A DNA stretch of 64,000 bases from Skermanella aerolata KACC 11604 (GTDB taxonomy: Bacteria > Pseudomonadota > Alphaproteobacteria > Azospirillales > Azospirillaceae). Positions 8,592 through 16,754 of the stretch are shown here, one piece after another (positions within the stretch are counted from its first letter, which is position 1; every line of letters starts with the position of its first letter). The notes beneath the pieces were generated by a model. That model made no database searches. It was not told the DNA's origin and saw only the letters and a program-made list of their open reading frames with translations. The DNA lies in contig NZ_AVFK01000031.1 of assembly GCF_000936425.1 (NCBI RefSeq), positions 19,566-83,565 on the forward strand, in the 5' to 3' direction. The translations under genes and the position numbers were made by a program.

Positions 8592-10766
8592 ATGGCGGGG
8601 GACGCCGCGATCCATGCCGGTTTGTTGACGACGGACACCCATTGCCCGTACTGCGCCTTCCAGTGCGGCATGACGCTGGTGCCGGACGATGGCGCCGGTG
8701 GGGGCGCCGGTGGGGGCGCCGGTGGGGGCGCTGGTGGGGGCACCGGCGGGCTGACCGTCACGTCCCGCGATTACCCGACCAACAAGGGCGGGTTGTGCCG
8801 AAAAGGCTGGACCGCGGCCGAGTTGCTGACCTCGCCCGACCGCCTGACGACGCCCCTGATACGCGACCGCAAGGACGGCCCCCTGCGGCCCGCATCCTGG
8901 GACGAGGTACTGGACCGGATCGCCGCCACGATCAAGGTGACCCAGGACGCCTTCGGACCTGACGCCGTCGGGATCTTCGGCGGCGGAGGGCTGACCAACG
9001 AGAAGAGCTACATGCTGGGCAAGTTCGCCCGCGTGGCGCTTCGGACGTCCAACATCGACTACAACGGCCGTTTCTGCATGGCGTCCGCCGCGGCCGCCGG
9101 CATCAAGGCGTTCGGCCTCGACCGGGGGATGCCGTTCCCGCTGGAGGACATTCCCGAGGCCGATGTCATCCTGCTGGTCGGCGGCAATCCCGCCGAATCC
9201 CTGCCGGTGATGATGCAATATTTCGAGGAGCACCAGCGCCGGGGCGGCCGGCTGATCGTCGCCGATCCCAGGGTCACCCCGACCGCCGCGATGGCGACGC
9301 TGCACCTGCCGGTGACGCCGGGGACCGACGGCGCGCTTGCCAACGGCCTGCTCAACGTCGTCATCCGCAAGGGACTGCTGGACCAGCGCTACATCGACGA
9401 GCGGACGACCGGGTTCGACGCCGTCCGGCGTGCCGTCGCGTCCTACTGGCCCGACCGGGTCGAGCGGATCACCGGCGTCCCCGCCAAGGATATCGAGGAC
9501 GCCGCCCGCATGATCGGCACCGCCCGGACCGCGATGATCCTGACCGCGCGCGGACCGGAACAGCAGAGCAGCGGCGTTGACAACGTGCTGGGCTTCATCA
9601 ATCTGGCACTGGCGCTCGGCAAGGTCGGCAAGCCGTTCAGCGGTTTCGCCACCCTGACCGGTCAGGGCAACGGCCAGGGCGGGCGTGAGCACGGCCAGAA
9701 GGCCGACCAGCTTCCCGGCTACCGGAAGCTCGACAATCCGGAACACCGCGCCTACATCGCCGGCGTCTGGGGGGTCGAGGAAAGCACGCTGCCGGGACCG
9801 GGGCTGTCGGCCTGCGAGTTGCTGGCCGCATTGGGACGCGACGACGACACGGGCATCAGGGTCCTGATGGTGCTCGCGTCCAACATCGCGGTCTCGGCGC
9901 CCGACGTTTCGAAGGTTCAGCGCGGGCTGAAGGCGCTCGACCTGCTGGTGGTCAGCGACATCTTCCTGTCGGAAACGGCCGAGATGGCGGACATCGTCCT
10001 CCCCACCGCCCAGTGGGCGGAGGAGGAAGGCACCATGACCAACCTCGAAGGCCGGGTCCAGCTCAGGCGGCGGGCTGCTGTGCCTCCCGGTGAGGTACGG
10101 ACCGACATGAGCTTCCTGAAGGAGCTCGCCGACCGGCTTGGGCGCGGCCAGTTCTTCTCCGACGATCCGCGAACGGTGTTCGAGGAACTGCGCCGCGCCA
10201 GTGCCGGCGGCGTCGCGGACTATGCCGGCATCAGTTACGAGCGCATCGCCGCCGAGGACGGCGTCTTCTGGCCCTGTCCGGACGAAGGGCATGCCGGAAC
10301 GCCGCGCCTGTTCCAGGACGCTTTTCCGACGCCCGATGGCAAGGCCCGCTTCCACGTCGTCCATCACCGTCCGGCGGCCGAGGAGCCCGACCAGTATTAT
10401 CCGCTCTGGCTGACGACGGGCCGCGTCCTGTCCCAGTACCAGTCCGGCGCCCAGACCCGCCGCGTCGTGGCGCTGAACGAGGCGGAACCGGAATCCTATG
10501 TCGAGATCCACCCGGAGATGGCCCGCAACTTCGGCATCCGGGCCGGTGACAGGGTCCGTCTGATCACCCGGCGCGGCGACGCCGTCGTCGCGGCGCGGCT
10601 GGTCCGCACGATCCGAATGGACACGCTGTTCGTCCCCTTCCACTGGGGCGGCAAGGGTTGCGCCAACCTGCTGACCCATGCCGCCCTCGATCCCGTCTCG
10701 AAAATCCCCGAGTTCAAGGCCTGCGCGGTCCGCATCGAGAAAGCCGATGCGCCGCCGAAGCATTGA
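8592..10766 (+). CDS. nasA: Assimilatory nitrate reductase, catalytic subunit
   Basis: A 724-residue cytosolic molybdopterin (bis-MGD) oxidoreductase that reduces nitrate to nitrite. The N-terminal [4Fe-4S] ligands are C18, C21, C25 and C69 (HCPYCAFQC, GGLCRKGW). The active-site Cys lies in GRFCMASAA, and the C-terminal MopB cofactor domain is in place (WLTTGRVLSQYQSG, PFHWGGKG). It lacks the C-terminal BFD [2Fe-2S] domain of the longer Klebsiella-type NasA, and no NasB/NasC reductase gene is adjacent, so its electron donor is open. A glycine-rich insert at residues 34-53 lies between the third and fourth Fe-S cysteines. Confidence 0.95.
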   Translation: MAGDAAIHAGLLTTDTHCPYCAFQCGMTLVPDDGAGGGAGGGAGGGAGGGTGGLTVTSRDYPTNKGGLCRKGWTAAELLTSPDRLTTPLIRDRKDGPLRPASWDEVLDRIAATIKVTQDAFGPDAVGIFGGGGLTNEKSYMLGKFARVALRTSNIDYNGRFCMASAAAAGIKAFGLDRGMPFPLEDIPEADVILLVGGNPAESLPVMMQYFEEHQRRGGRLIVADPRVTPTAAMATLHLPVTPGTDGALANGLLNVVIRKGLLDQRYIDERTTGFDAVRRAVASYWPDRVERITGVPAKDIEDAARMIGTARTAMILTARGPEQQSSGVDNVLGFINLALALGKVGKPFSGFATLTGQGNGQGGREHGQKADQLPGYRKLDNPEHRAYIAGVWGVEESTLPGPGLSACELLAALGRDDDTGIRVLMVLASNIAVSAPDVSKVQRGLKALDLLVVSDIFLSETAEMADIVLPTAQWAEEEGTMTNLEGRVQLRRRAAVPPGEVRTDMSFLKELADRLGRGQFFSDDPRTVFEELRRASAGGVADYAGISYERIAAEDGVFWPCPDEGHAGTPRLFQDAFPTPDGKARFHVVHHRPAAEEPDQYYPLWLTTGRVLSQYQSGAQTRRVVALNEAEPESYVEIHPEMARNFGIRAGDRVRLITRRGDAVVAARLVRTIRMDTLFVPFHWGGKGCANLLTHAALDPVSKIPEFKACAVRIEKADAPPKH
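8691..8750 (+). repeat. 12-bp minisatellite inside nasA
   Basis: Five tandem copies of GGCGCCGGTGGG (three exact, the fourth with one change, the fifth with two). They encode four Gly-Ala-Gly-Gly units and one Gly-Thr-Gly-Gly, residues 34-53 of NasA, in the loop between Fe-S ligands C25 and C69. The unit is a multiple of three, so copy-number change would keep the frame. Confidence 0.95.
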
Positions 10767-10814
10767 ACTCCGCGTCTCGATCCACCCCTCTGTGACCTTC
10801 GGGAGAAACAAGAC

Positions 10815-11165
10815 ATGATGGATGCTACGCCCCGTTTCCTGAATGGCGTCTTCGACTTCGAGGGGCGCGGCCTTGGCCGCCCGGCCGAGCTTGACCCGGC
10901 GCTGTCCTACACCGTCCCGTCCGACAAGCGCACCCAACTGATCTATCTCCGCGCCGGCAACTCGCTGGACGAACTGGTCTATCTGGTCCTGACCAAGAAC
11001 GGCGCTCCCATGCGCTACTTCCCGATCGGCGCCAAGGCGAGCATCCACGTGCCGCTCGCCGTGGTCGAGGACCTGTTCCCGGACACCAAGCTGGAGATCT
11101 TCTTCGCCGCCCCTGAAGGCTCGGCCGGCACGGTCGTGCTCGACATCGGCCTGATGGAAATCTGA
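10815..11165 (+). CDS. Conserved-looking small protein between nasA and nirB
   Basis: A 116-residue soluble protein with no cysteines, no signal and no membrane segment. The pattern suggests an all-beta fold: LIYLRAGNSLDELVYLVLT, then a short PMRYFPIG turn and a final TVVLDIGLMEI strand. I do not recognise a named family. It lies 48 bases after nasA and 50 before nirB with GGGAGA ahead of its ATG, so it is translated as part of the nitrate operon. It may be an assembly, electron-transfer or regulatory partner of NasA or NirB; nothing in the sequence decides this. Confidence 0.85.
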   Translation: MMDATPRFLNGVFDFEGRGLGRPAELDPALSYTVPSDKRTQLIYLRAGNSLDELVYLVLTKNGAPMRYFPIGAKASIHVPLAVVEDLFPDTKLEIFFAAPEGSAGTVVLDIGLMEI

Positions 11166-11215
11166 GGCATTCAAGTCCTCAAGCCCCTTTCCTGCCATCT
11201 TCTCTGGAGTAAGCC

Positions 11216-13657
11216 ATGGGCAAGCGGAAATTAGTCGTGATCGGCAACGGCATGGCGGGCGCCCGAGCCGTGGAGGAAGTGCTCGCCCGTGGCGGCGCCG
11301 ACATGTTCGACATCACGATGTTCGGCGACGAACGCTACGGCAACTATAACCGCATCCTGCTGTCCAACGTCCTCAACGGCAGCCAGGACCCGGCCGAGAT
11401 CGTCATGAACCCGCTGGACTGGTATGCCGAGAACGGCATCACCCTTCATAGCGGTGCGCCGGTCACCGATATCGACCGCGCCGCCAAGACGGTACGCTCC
11501 TCCGCCGGCGTCCATGTCCATTACGACTACCTGCTGATCGCGACGGGCAGCCGGGCCTTCATCCCGCCGGTCGAAGGCATGACGGGACCCGACGGCAAAC
11601 TGCGCAATGGCGTCTTCGCCTTCCGCACGCTGGACGACTGCGACGGCATCATCGCCCACGCGAAGAAGAGCACCCAGGCCGCCGTAATCGGCGGCGGCCT
11701 GCTGGGCCTGGAAGCGGCGCGCGGCCTGATCAACCATGGCTGCGCCGTCCACGTCATCCATATCGGCAACCACCTGATGGAACAGCAGTTGGACGGCCCC
11801 GCCGGCGCCATGCTGAGGGCGTCGATGGAAGCGATGGGCGTTACGGTCCATCTTAAGAAGGCGACGACGGCGGTCACCCATGACGGGGAGAAGATCACCG
11901 GTCTCGCCTTCAAGGACGGCACCACCCTGGACTGCGACATGGTCGTCGTTTCCGCCGGCATCCGGCCCAATGCCGAGATCGGCCTGCGCGCAGGCTTGAC
12001 GGTGGAGCGCGCCATCGTCGTGGACGACAAGATGCGCTCGGTCGACGACAGCACCGTCTACGTCGTCGGCGAATGTGCCCAGCACCGGGGCCGGGTCTAC
12101 GGGCTGGTGGCGCCGCTGTGGGATCAGGCGAAGGTCTTCGCCGAGAACATCACCGGGCGGAACCGCGACGCCGCGTATCACGGCTCCAAGCTGGCGACCA
12201 AGCTCAAGGTGATGGGCGTCGAGGTCGCGGCCATGGGCATCACCGAACCGGTGGAGGAGCGCGACGAGGTCGTCCAGTTCACCGAGCCGAAGCGCGGCAC
12301 CTACAAGAAGCTGATCGTCCGCGACGGCCGGCTGGTCGGCGGCATCCTGATGGGCGACATCAGCAAGGCCGCCTACCTGATGCAAGCCTTCGACCGCGAC
12401 ACTCCCCTGCCGGAGGAGCGGCTGTCGCTGCTGTTCGACATCGGCGCGCCGGCGGAAAAGGTCACGCTGGACGAGATGCCGGACGAGGCGCAGGTCTGCA
12501 ACTGCAACGGCGTCACCAAGGGCGCCATCGGCGCCTGCGTCGCCGGCGGGATGAAGAGCGCCTTGGCTGTTATGAAGGCGACGCGCGGCGGCATGGGCTG
12601 CGGCTCGTGCAAGGGCCTGATCAATGAGCTGGTTGAGTTCTACGCCGGCGGCGAGGTCGAGGAAGATCCCTCGATCCACTACTACGTCCCCGGCGTTCCC
12701 TTGCCGACGGACGAGCTGATCGATGCCATCAAGATCAACGGCCTGAAATCGGTGTCGTCGGTCTTCAAGGTGCTGGCCGGCGGCAAGGAAGACCCCGGCA
12801 GCAAGCCCGGCCTTGCCGTGCTGCTGTCGATGATCTGGAAGAGCGAGTACGAGGACGAGCGCGACGCCAAGTTCATCAATGACCGCATGCACGGCAACAT
12901 CCAGAAGGACGGCACCTTCTCGGTCATCCCGGAGATGCCGGGCGGCGTCTGCACCCCGGACGAGTTGAAGCGGATCGCCGACGTGGCGGTCAAGTACAAC
13001 GTGCCGCTGGTCAAGCTGACCGGCGGGCAGCGGATCGATCTGGTCGGCGTCCCGCGCGACGACCTGCCGGGCGTCTGGCGCGATCTCGGCATGCCGGCCG
13101 GGCACGCCTGGGGCAAGAGCTACCGGACCTGCAAGTCGTGCATCGGCACCGATTACTGCCGCTTCGGCCTGGGCGACAGCATGGCGCTGGCGACCAAGAT
13201 CGAGAACCGCTTCCGGGGCATCGACAGTCCCGGCAAGCTGAAGCTGGCGACGGCGGGGTGCCCGCGCAACTGCTCCGAGGCCTACGTCAAGGATATCGGT
13301 GCGGTCGCCATCGGCGACGGCAAGTGGGAGATCTATATCGGCGGTGCGGCGGGAGCGCATATCCGCAAGGGCGACCTGCTCTGCGTGGTCGGCAGCCATG
13401 ATGAGGCGCTGAGCGTGATGGGGCGCTTCATCCAGTACTACCGCGAGACCGCGAAGTGGAAGGAACGGACCTATGCTTATGTCGAGCGCGTCGGCATGGC
13501 GAAGCTGAAGTCGATCGTGGTCGATGACAGCGACGGCATCGGCGCCCGGCTGGACCGGTCGTTGCAGGAGTCGATCGACGCCTATGTCGATCCCTGGCTG
13601 GAACGCGACGCGCCCGCGACCAGCCACCAGTTCTCATCCCTGATACCTGTGCCCTAG
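11216..13657 (+). CDS. nirB: NAD(P)H nitrite reductase, large subunit
   Basis: An 813-residue cytosolic enzyme that reduces nitrite to ammonium. In order it has an FAD domain (VVIGNGMAGARAVEE), an NAD(P) domain (AAVIGGGLLGLEAA), a BFD-like [2Fe-2S] domain near residues 427-465 (VCNCNG and GCGSCKG), and the sirohaem/[4Fe-4S] half-domains with ligands in SCIGTDYCRFG (about 640) and AGCPRNCSEAY (about 681). The C-terminal five residues LIPVP and the TAG stop are encoded by a 15-bp tandem repeat that continues to nirD. It lies in the sigma-54 operon between the 116-aa gene and nirD. Confidence 0.96.
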   Translation: MGKRKLVVIGNGMAGARAVEEVLARGGADMFDITMFGDERYGNYNRILLSNVLNGSQDPAEIVMNPLDWYAENGITLHSGAPVTDIDRAAKTVRSSAGVHVHYDYLLIATGSRAFIPPVEGMTGPDGKLRNGVFAFRTLDDCDGIIAHAKKSTQAAVIGGGLLGLEAARGLINHGCAVHVIHIGNHLMEQQLDGPAGAMLRASMEAMGVTVHLKKATTAVTHDGEKITGLAFKDGTTLDCDMVVVSAGIRPNAEIGLRAGLTVERAIVVDDKMRSVDDSTVYVVGECAQHRGRVYGLVAPLWDQAKVFAENITGRNRDAAYHGSKLATKLKVMGVEVAAMGITEPVEERDEVVQFTEPKRGTYKKLIVRDGRLVGGILMGDISKAAYLMQAFDRDTPLPEERLSLLFDIGAPAEKVTLDEMPDEAQVCNCNGVTKGAIGACVAGGMKSALAVMKATRGGMGCGSCKGLINELVEFYAGGEVEEDPSIHYYVPGVPLPTDELIDAIKINGLKSVSSVFKVLAGGKEDPGSKPGLAVLLSMIWKSEYEDERDAKFINDRMHGNIQKDGTFSVIPEMPGGVCTPDELKRIADVAVKYNVPLVKLTGGQRIDLVGVPRDDLPGVWRDLGMPAGHAWGKSYRTCKSCIGTDYCRFGLGDSMALATKIENRFRGIDSPGKLKLATAGCPRNCSEAYVKDIGAVAIGDGKWEIYIGGAAGAHIRKGDLLCVVGSHDEALSVMGRFIQYYRETAKWKERTYAYVERVGMAKLKSIVVDDSDGIGARLDRSLQESIDAYVDPWLERDAPATSHQFSSLIPVP

Positions 13658-13725
13658 TACCTGTGCCCCTGATACCTGTGCCCCTGATACCTGTGCCCCT
13701 GATACCTGTGCCCCTGATACCTGTG
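13640..13725 (+). repeat. 15-bp tandem repeat at the nirB-nirD junction
   Basis: Six head-to-tail copies of CTGATACCTGTGCCC. Copies 1, 3, 4 and 5 are exact, copy 2 is 14 nt (begins TAG instead of CTGA) and copy 6 is cut at 12 nt where the nirD ribosome site GGAGG begins. The odd second copy supplies the nirB stop. Full copies would read LIPVP in frame. Confidence 0.95.
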
Positions 13726-13737
13726 GAGGTCTGAACC

Positions 13738-14127
13738 ATGGCCGAACGTTATTCCCTGGGTCCGCTCCACCTTCTCCCGGCGGGAGAAGGCCGGAACTTC
13801 AAACTGGGCGACCGCAAGGTCGCCGTCTTCCGCACCCGCGACGGCGGCGTCTTCGCCACGCAGGCCAGTTGTCCGCACCGGGCGGGGCCGCTGGCCGACG
13901 GACTGCTCGGCGGCCACGCACTGGTGTGCCCGCTGCACGACTGGCTGTTCGATCTGAAGACGGGATCGTCGCTGAACGGCAACTGCAACATCAAGACCTA
14001 CAGCGCCAGCGTCGAGCCGGACGGCACCGTGATGGTCGAGCTCGATGACGGTGAGGAGGTGATGGCGATGCCGGATGCCGGAACGATGGTCAGCGATATC
14101 GGGACGGGGACATCGCCGCCTGCGTAA
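13738..14127 (+). CDS. nirD: Nitrite reductase small subunit, Rieske type
   Basis: A 129-residue partner of NirB with a Rieske-like fold. Unlike the E. coli NirD, this chain keeps a full ligand set: SCPHRAG (Cys-x-His) and VCPLHDWLF (Cys-x2-His), so a [2Fe-2S] cluster is likely. The ATG at 13738 has GGAGG at a good distance, placed directly after the tandem repeat. It is the last gene of the nitrate operon; a large hairpin starts 10 bases after the stop. The tail (MPDAGTMVSDIGTGTS) is low-complexity. Confidence 0.94.
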   Translation: MAERYSLGPLHLLPAGEGRNFKLGDRKVAVFRTRDGGVFATQASCPHRAGPLADGLLGGHALVCPLHDWLFDLKTGSSLNGNCNIKTYSASVEPDGTVMVELDDGEEVMAMPDAGTMVSDIGTGTSPPA

Positions 14128-14136
14128 GGGGCGAAT

Positions 14137-14195
14137 TGACGCTTTGCACCCCCTCTCCCTGAGGGAGAGGGCTAGGGTGAGGGGGCAAAGCGTCA
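14137..14195 (+). terminator. Long hairpin closing the nitrate operon
   Basis: Outer arms TGACGCTTTGC (14137-14147) and GCAAAGCGTCA (14185-14195) are perfect. Inside is a CCCTCTCCCT / AGGGAGAGGG stem and then GCTAGGGTGAGGGGG. The inner part matches a dispersed G/C-rich palindrome common between genes in many Proteobacteria (recalled, not searched). It lies between convergent genes and could stop transcription from both sides. Confidence 0.7.
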
Positions 14196-14217
14196 CTCCC
14201 CTCACCACTCATTCACC

Positions 14218-15279
14218 TCAATGCGTCAGCTCGTGCATGTACCCGAGCTTCGCGATCACAGCCGGCGACAGGATGAACGGGTAGAAGTCCGGCTGGCCCA
14301 TGCTGCGGTTCAGGGCGTTGACCGCGTAGGTCAGCGGCAGCCAGTTCTCGATCAGCTCGTCGATGTTGTTCGCCTTGTGCGGATCGAAATCGACCTGCGC
14401 CTCGAGTTCGTGGCCCAGCTTGATCCGGGGCCGCACCTTGATGCCGAAGGAGCGGGCGGTTTCCAGGGTATCGACGATGTGCAGGTAATGCGCCCAGGTC
14501 TCCGCGAAGTCTTCCCACGGATGGGCGGTGGCGTAGGTGCTGACGAAGTTGTTCTGCCAGTCGGGAGGAGCGCCTGTATTGTAATGGCGCTGGAGCGCCT
14601 GCCCGTAGTCTTCCCGCTCGTCGCCGAAGACGGCGCGGCACTTCTCCAGGGCTTCCTCGCCGCAGTCGCGAACGATCTTGTCCCAGAAGTAGTGGCCGAT
14701 CTCGTGGCGGAAGTGGCCCAGCAGCGTCCGGTACGGTTCGCCCATCTGGGTGCGCCGCTTCTCGCGCTCGGCGTCGTCCGCTTCGGCGACGTTGATCGTG
14801 ATCAGCCCTTCGTCGTGGCCGGTCAGCACGGTGGTCACGTTGCCGTTGGCGTCGACCTGATCCGACAGGAAGTCGAAGGCCAGTCCGCCTTGCGGATCGT
14901 CGATCCGGTTCTTCAGCGGCAGCTTCAGCTTGATCATCGTATAGAACAAGTGATGCTTTGCCATCTCCAGCTTCCGGTACCGCGCCATGTTCTCGGCGTC
15001 GGCCAGGTTGGGGATGGTCCGGTTATGGCGGCAGGCGGCGCAGTGCGTCTCGGTATGGTCGGACGGGATCAGCCAGTTGCATGCGTCCAGCTCGGCGTTC
15101 TGGCAGAACCGGTAGAGCTGGCCGGACGAGGCCAGCGCGCGCCACTGGTCGCCTTCCGGCTCCAGGGCCGACACCGTGTTCATATCCGGGATGTAGCCCA
15201 GCCGGTGCCCGCAGCTTTCGCAGACCGTGTTCTCGAAGTACAGCGGCTGACCGCAGTTCTGGCATTCAAACAGCTTCAT
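14218..15279 (-). CDS. Putative zinc-binding metallopeptidase
   Basis: A 353-residue soluble protein. The N-terminal zinc ribbon uses C6, C9, C20 and C23 (CQNCGQPLYF, CESCG). A further cysteine cluster (FCQNAELDACNW, HCAACRH) follows, and a gluzincin motif HEIGH lies in the middle (FRHEIGHYFWD). This is the pattern of the uncharacterised zinc-ribbon peptidase family (PF15887 type); its substrate is unknown. The start is the ATG at 15279. It is convergent with nirD, and about 226 bases separate it from the haem cluster. Confidence 0.85.
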   Translation of the reverse strand: MKLFECQNCGQPLYFENTVCESCGHRLGYIPDMNTVSALEPEGDQWRALASSGQLYRFCQNAELDACNWLIPSDHTETHCAACRHNRTIPNLADAENMARYRKLEMAKHHLFYTMIKLKLPLKNRIDDPQGGLAFDFLSDQVDANGNVTTVLTGHDEGLITINVAEADDAEREKRRTQMGEPYRTLLGHFRHEIGHYFWDKIVRDCGEEALEKCRAVFGDEREDYGQALQRHYNTGAPPDWQNNFVSTYATAHPWEDFAETWAHYLHIVDTLETARSFGIKVRPRIKLGHELEAQVDFDPHKANNIDELIENWLPLTYAVNALNRSMGQPDFYPFILSPAVIAKLGYMHELTH

Positions 15280-15505
15280 AGCACTCTAGCCTTGCCTGAT
15301 TTCGATCGCGGCTGGCTGGCAGCACCATGGATTGCGGCTCTCGCCTCCGCGAACAGTTGCCGAGCAACACGCTACCGACGCGGCGTGTTCCAGCGTTAAC
15401 AAATGAAATTCAAGCAACAGGAATGCGCTGACTGCAATACTGCTCAATAAAGGTTTAGGGCAGATCGATAGGCTGTTCCGAATTGAGCAAGGTATTGCAC
15501 ATTAA

Positions 15506-15943
15506 TTATGCCGATGACTGTCCGGTATCGGGATTCGTTACAGTAAGTGCGAAATTTTCGATCATCACCAGCGCAATCCTGACACACTGTGGCGGCAGCC
15601 AGCGTTCCAGAATCTCGCCGGCCGCCTTCAGCCGGCGTTCTCCGGCGCTGGCGACGGCATCCAGGATGGCGCGTTCGTCCGCCGACAGCAGCGGGCAGGC
15701 CGTGCACCGGATGCCGGGCGCCTTCAGGGCCGTGGCGCTGACCAGATCCATCAGAACGCCGAGCTGGGATGCGGCGCCGGTCATGCCGTTGTTGGCGTAG
15801 ACCTCCCGCAGCAGGTCGCCGCAGGGTTTGCTTTGCCGTTTGCAGGCGGTCCAGTAGCGCAGGCTCCAGAGGACTAGACGCTCCGACGGCTTCAGGTCGT
15901 GGATGCTCCAGGAGGCCGGCGCTGCGGCGGCGCAGTTCTTCAT
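15506..15943 (-). CDS. Cys-containing small protein at the end of the hmu operon
   Basis: A 145-residue, mostly helical protein I do not recognise. It has six cysteines, including a Cys-x2-Cys (GIRCTACPLL) and a KRQSKPC segment; no signal peptide or membrane helix is visible. It lies 16 bases downstream of hmuV on the same strand, so it is probably co-transcribed from the Fur-controlled promoter. A link to haem or iron handling is inferred only from position. Confidence 0.7.
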   Translation of the reverse strand: MKNCAAAAPASWSIHDLKPSERLVLWSLRYWTACKRQSKPCGDLLREVYANNGMTGAASQLGVLMDLVSATALKAPGIRCTACPLLSADERAILDAVASAGERRLKAAGEILERWLPPQCVRIALVMIENFALTVTNPDTGQSSA

Positions 15944-15959
15944 GATGACGATACTTTTC

Positions 15960-16754
15960 CTAGCCGGCGGTGCCGGCGGCGGGAGTGATCAGCGGACGGT
16001 CCAGATCGTCCCGATGCGATACCAGCACCGGATGGTCGAAGGTCGCCGTCAGACTATCCGGGGTCATGACGCTCCACGGATCGCCGGACGCCAGGACGCG
16101 GCCATCGCGGAGCAGGACGACGGTGTCGGCATGGATGGCGGCAAGGTTGGCGTCATGCAGAACAGCCAGGACGCCCCAGCCCTTGCGGGCCAACCCGCCG
16201 GCCAGACCGAGCAGCCGGGCCTGATGGCGGATGTCCAGGCTGGAAGTCGGCTCGTCGAGGATCAGGTACCGGGTTCCGGATTGTCCGCCGTCTTCCAACT
16301 GCGCGAGGACGCGAGCGAACTGGACGCGCTGGCGTTCGCCTCCCGACAGGGTCGGATAGGCGCGTCCGGCCAGATGCCACACATCGGCCGCCTTCAGGGA
16401 CGCCTCGGCGGCGGCCATGTCCTCGACACGGGTGGAGCGTGCCCGGTGCGGCGCCCTCCCCAGCATGACCACTTCCGCGACGCTCAGTGGAAACGTCAGC
16501 GATACCGACTGCGACAGCACGGCGCGGCGCCGGGCGAGGTCGTGCCGGTTCCAGCGCTTGAGGTCGCGCCCGTCCAGGGCAACCTTGCCGAAGTCCGGTG
16601 ACGCTTCACCCGACAGCAGCCGGACCAGGGAGGATTTTCCGGCCCCGTTCGGTCCCAGCACGGCGGTCAGGGTGCCGGGACGCACCGCCACTGATACCCC
16701 GTCGACGACGAACCTTCCGCCCCGGCGCAGGCTGACGCCTTCGGCTTCGATCAT
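15960..16754 (-). CDS. hmuV: Haem ABC transporter ATP-binding protein
   Basis: A 264-residue cytosolic ATPase that powers haem import through HmuU. It shows Walker A GPNGAGKSS, signature LSGGERQRV, Walker B YLILDEPTSSLD and the switch His in VLHDANLAA. The start ATG at 16754 overlaps the hmuU stop as ATGA, which fixes it and shows translational coupling; a far longer open frame upstream is a shadow of hmuU and hmuT. Confidence 0.93.
   Translation of the reverse strand: MIEAEGVSLRRGGRFVVDGVSVAVRPGTLTAVLGPNGAGKSSLVRLLSGEASPDFGKVALDGRDLKRWNRHDLARRRAVLSQSVSLTFPLSVAEVVMLGRAPHRARSTRVEDMAAAEASLKAADVWHLAGRAYPTLSGGERQRVQFARVLAQLEDGGQSGTRYLILDEPTSSLDIRHQARLLGLAGGLARKGWGVLAVLHDANLAAIHADTVVLLRDGRVLASGDPWSVMTPDSLTATFDHPVLVSHRDDLDRPLITPAAGTAG

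Noticed and set aside
8529..11198. 889-codon minus-strand frame opposite nasA
   Set aside because: A high-GC shadow of nasA; no family motif, and the plus strand has unambiguous Fe-S and molybdopterin motifs.
11231..13627. 798-codon minus-strand frame opposite nirB
   Set aside because: Shadow of nirB; Asp/Val/Gly/His-rich translation typical of the complementary frame.
13640..13725. Repeat array considered as CRISPR
   Set aside because: Units are 15 bp and contiguous with no spacers; the same holds for the 12-bp array at 8691.
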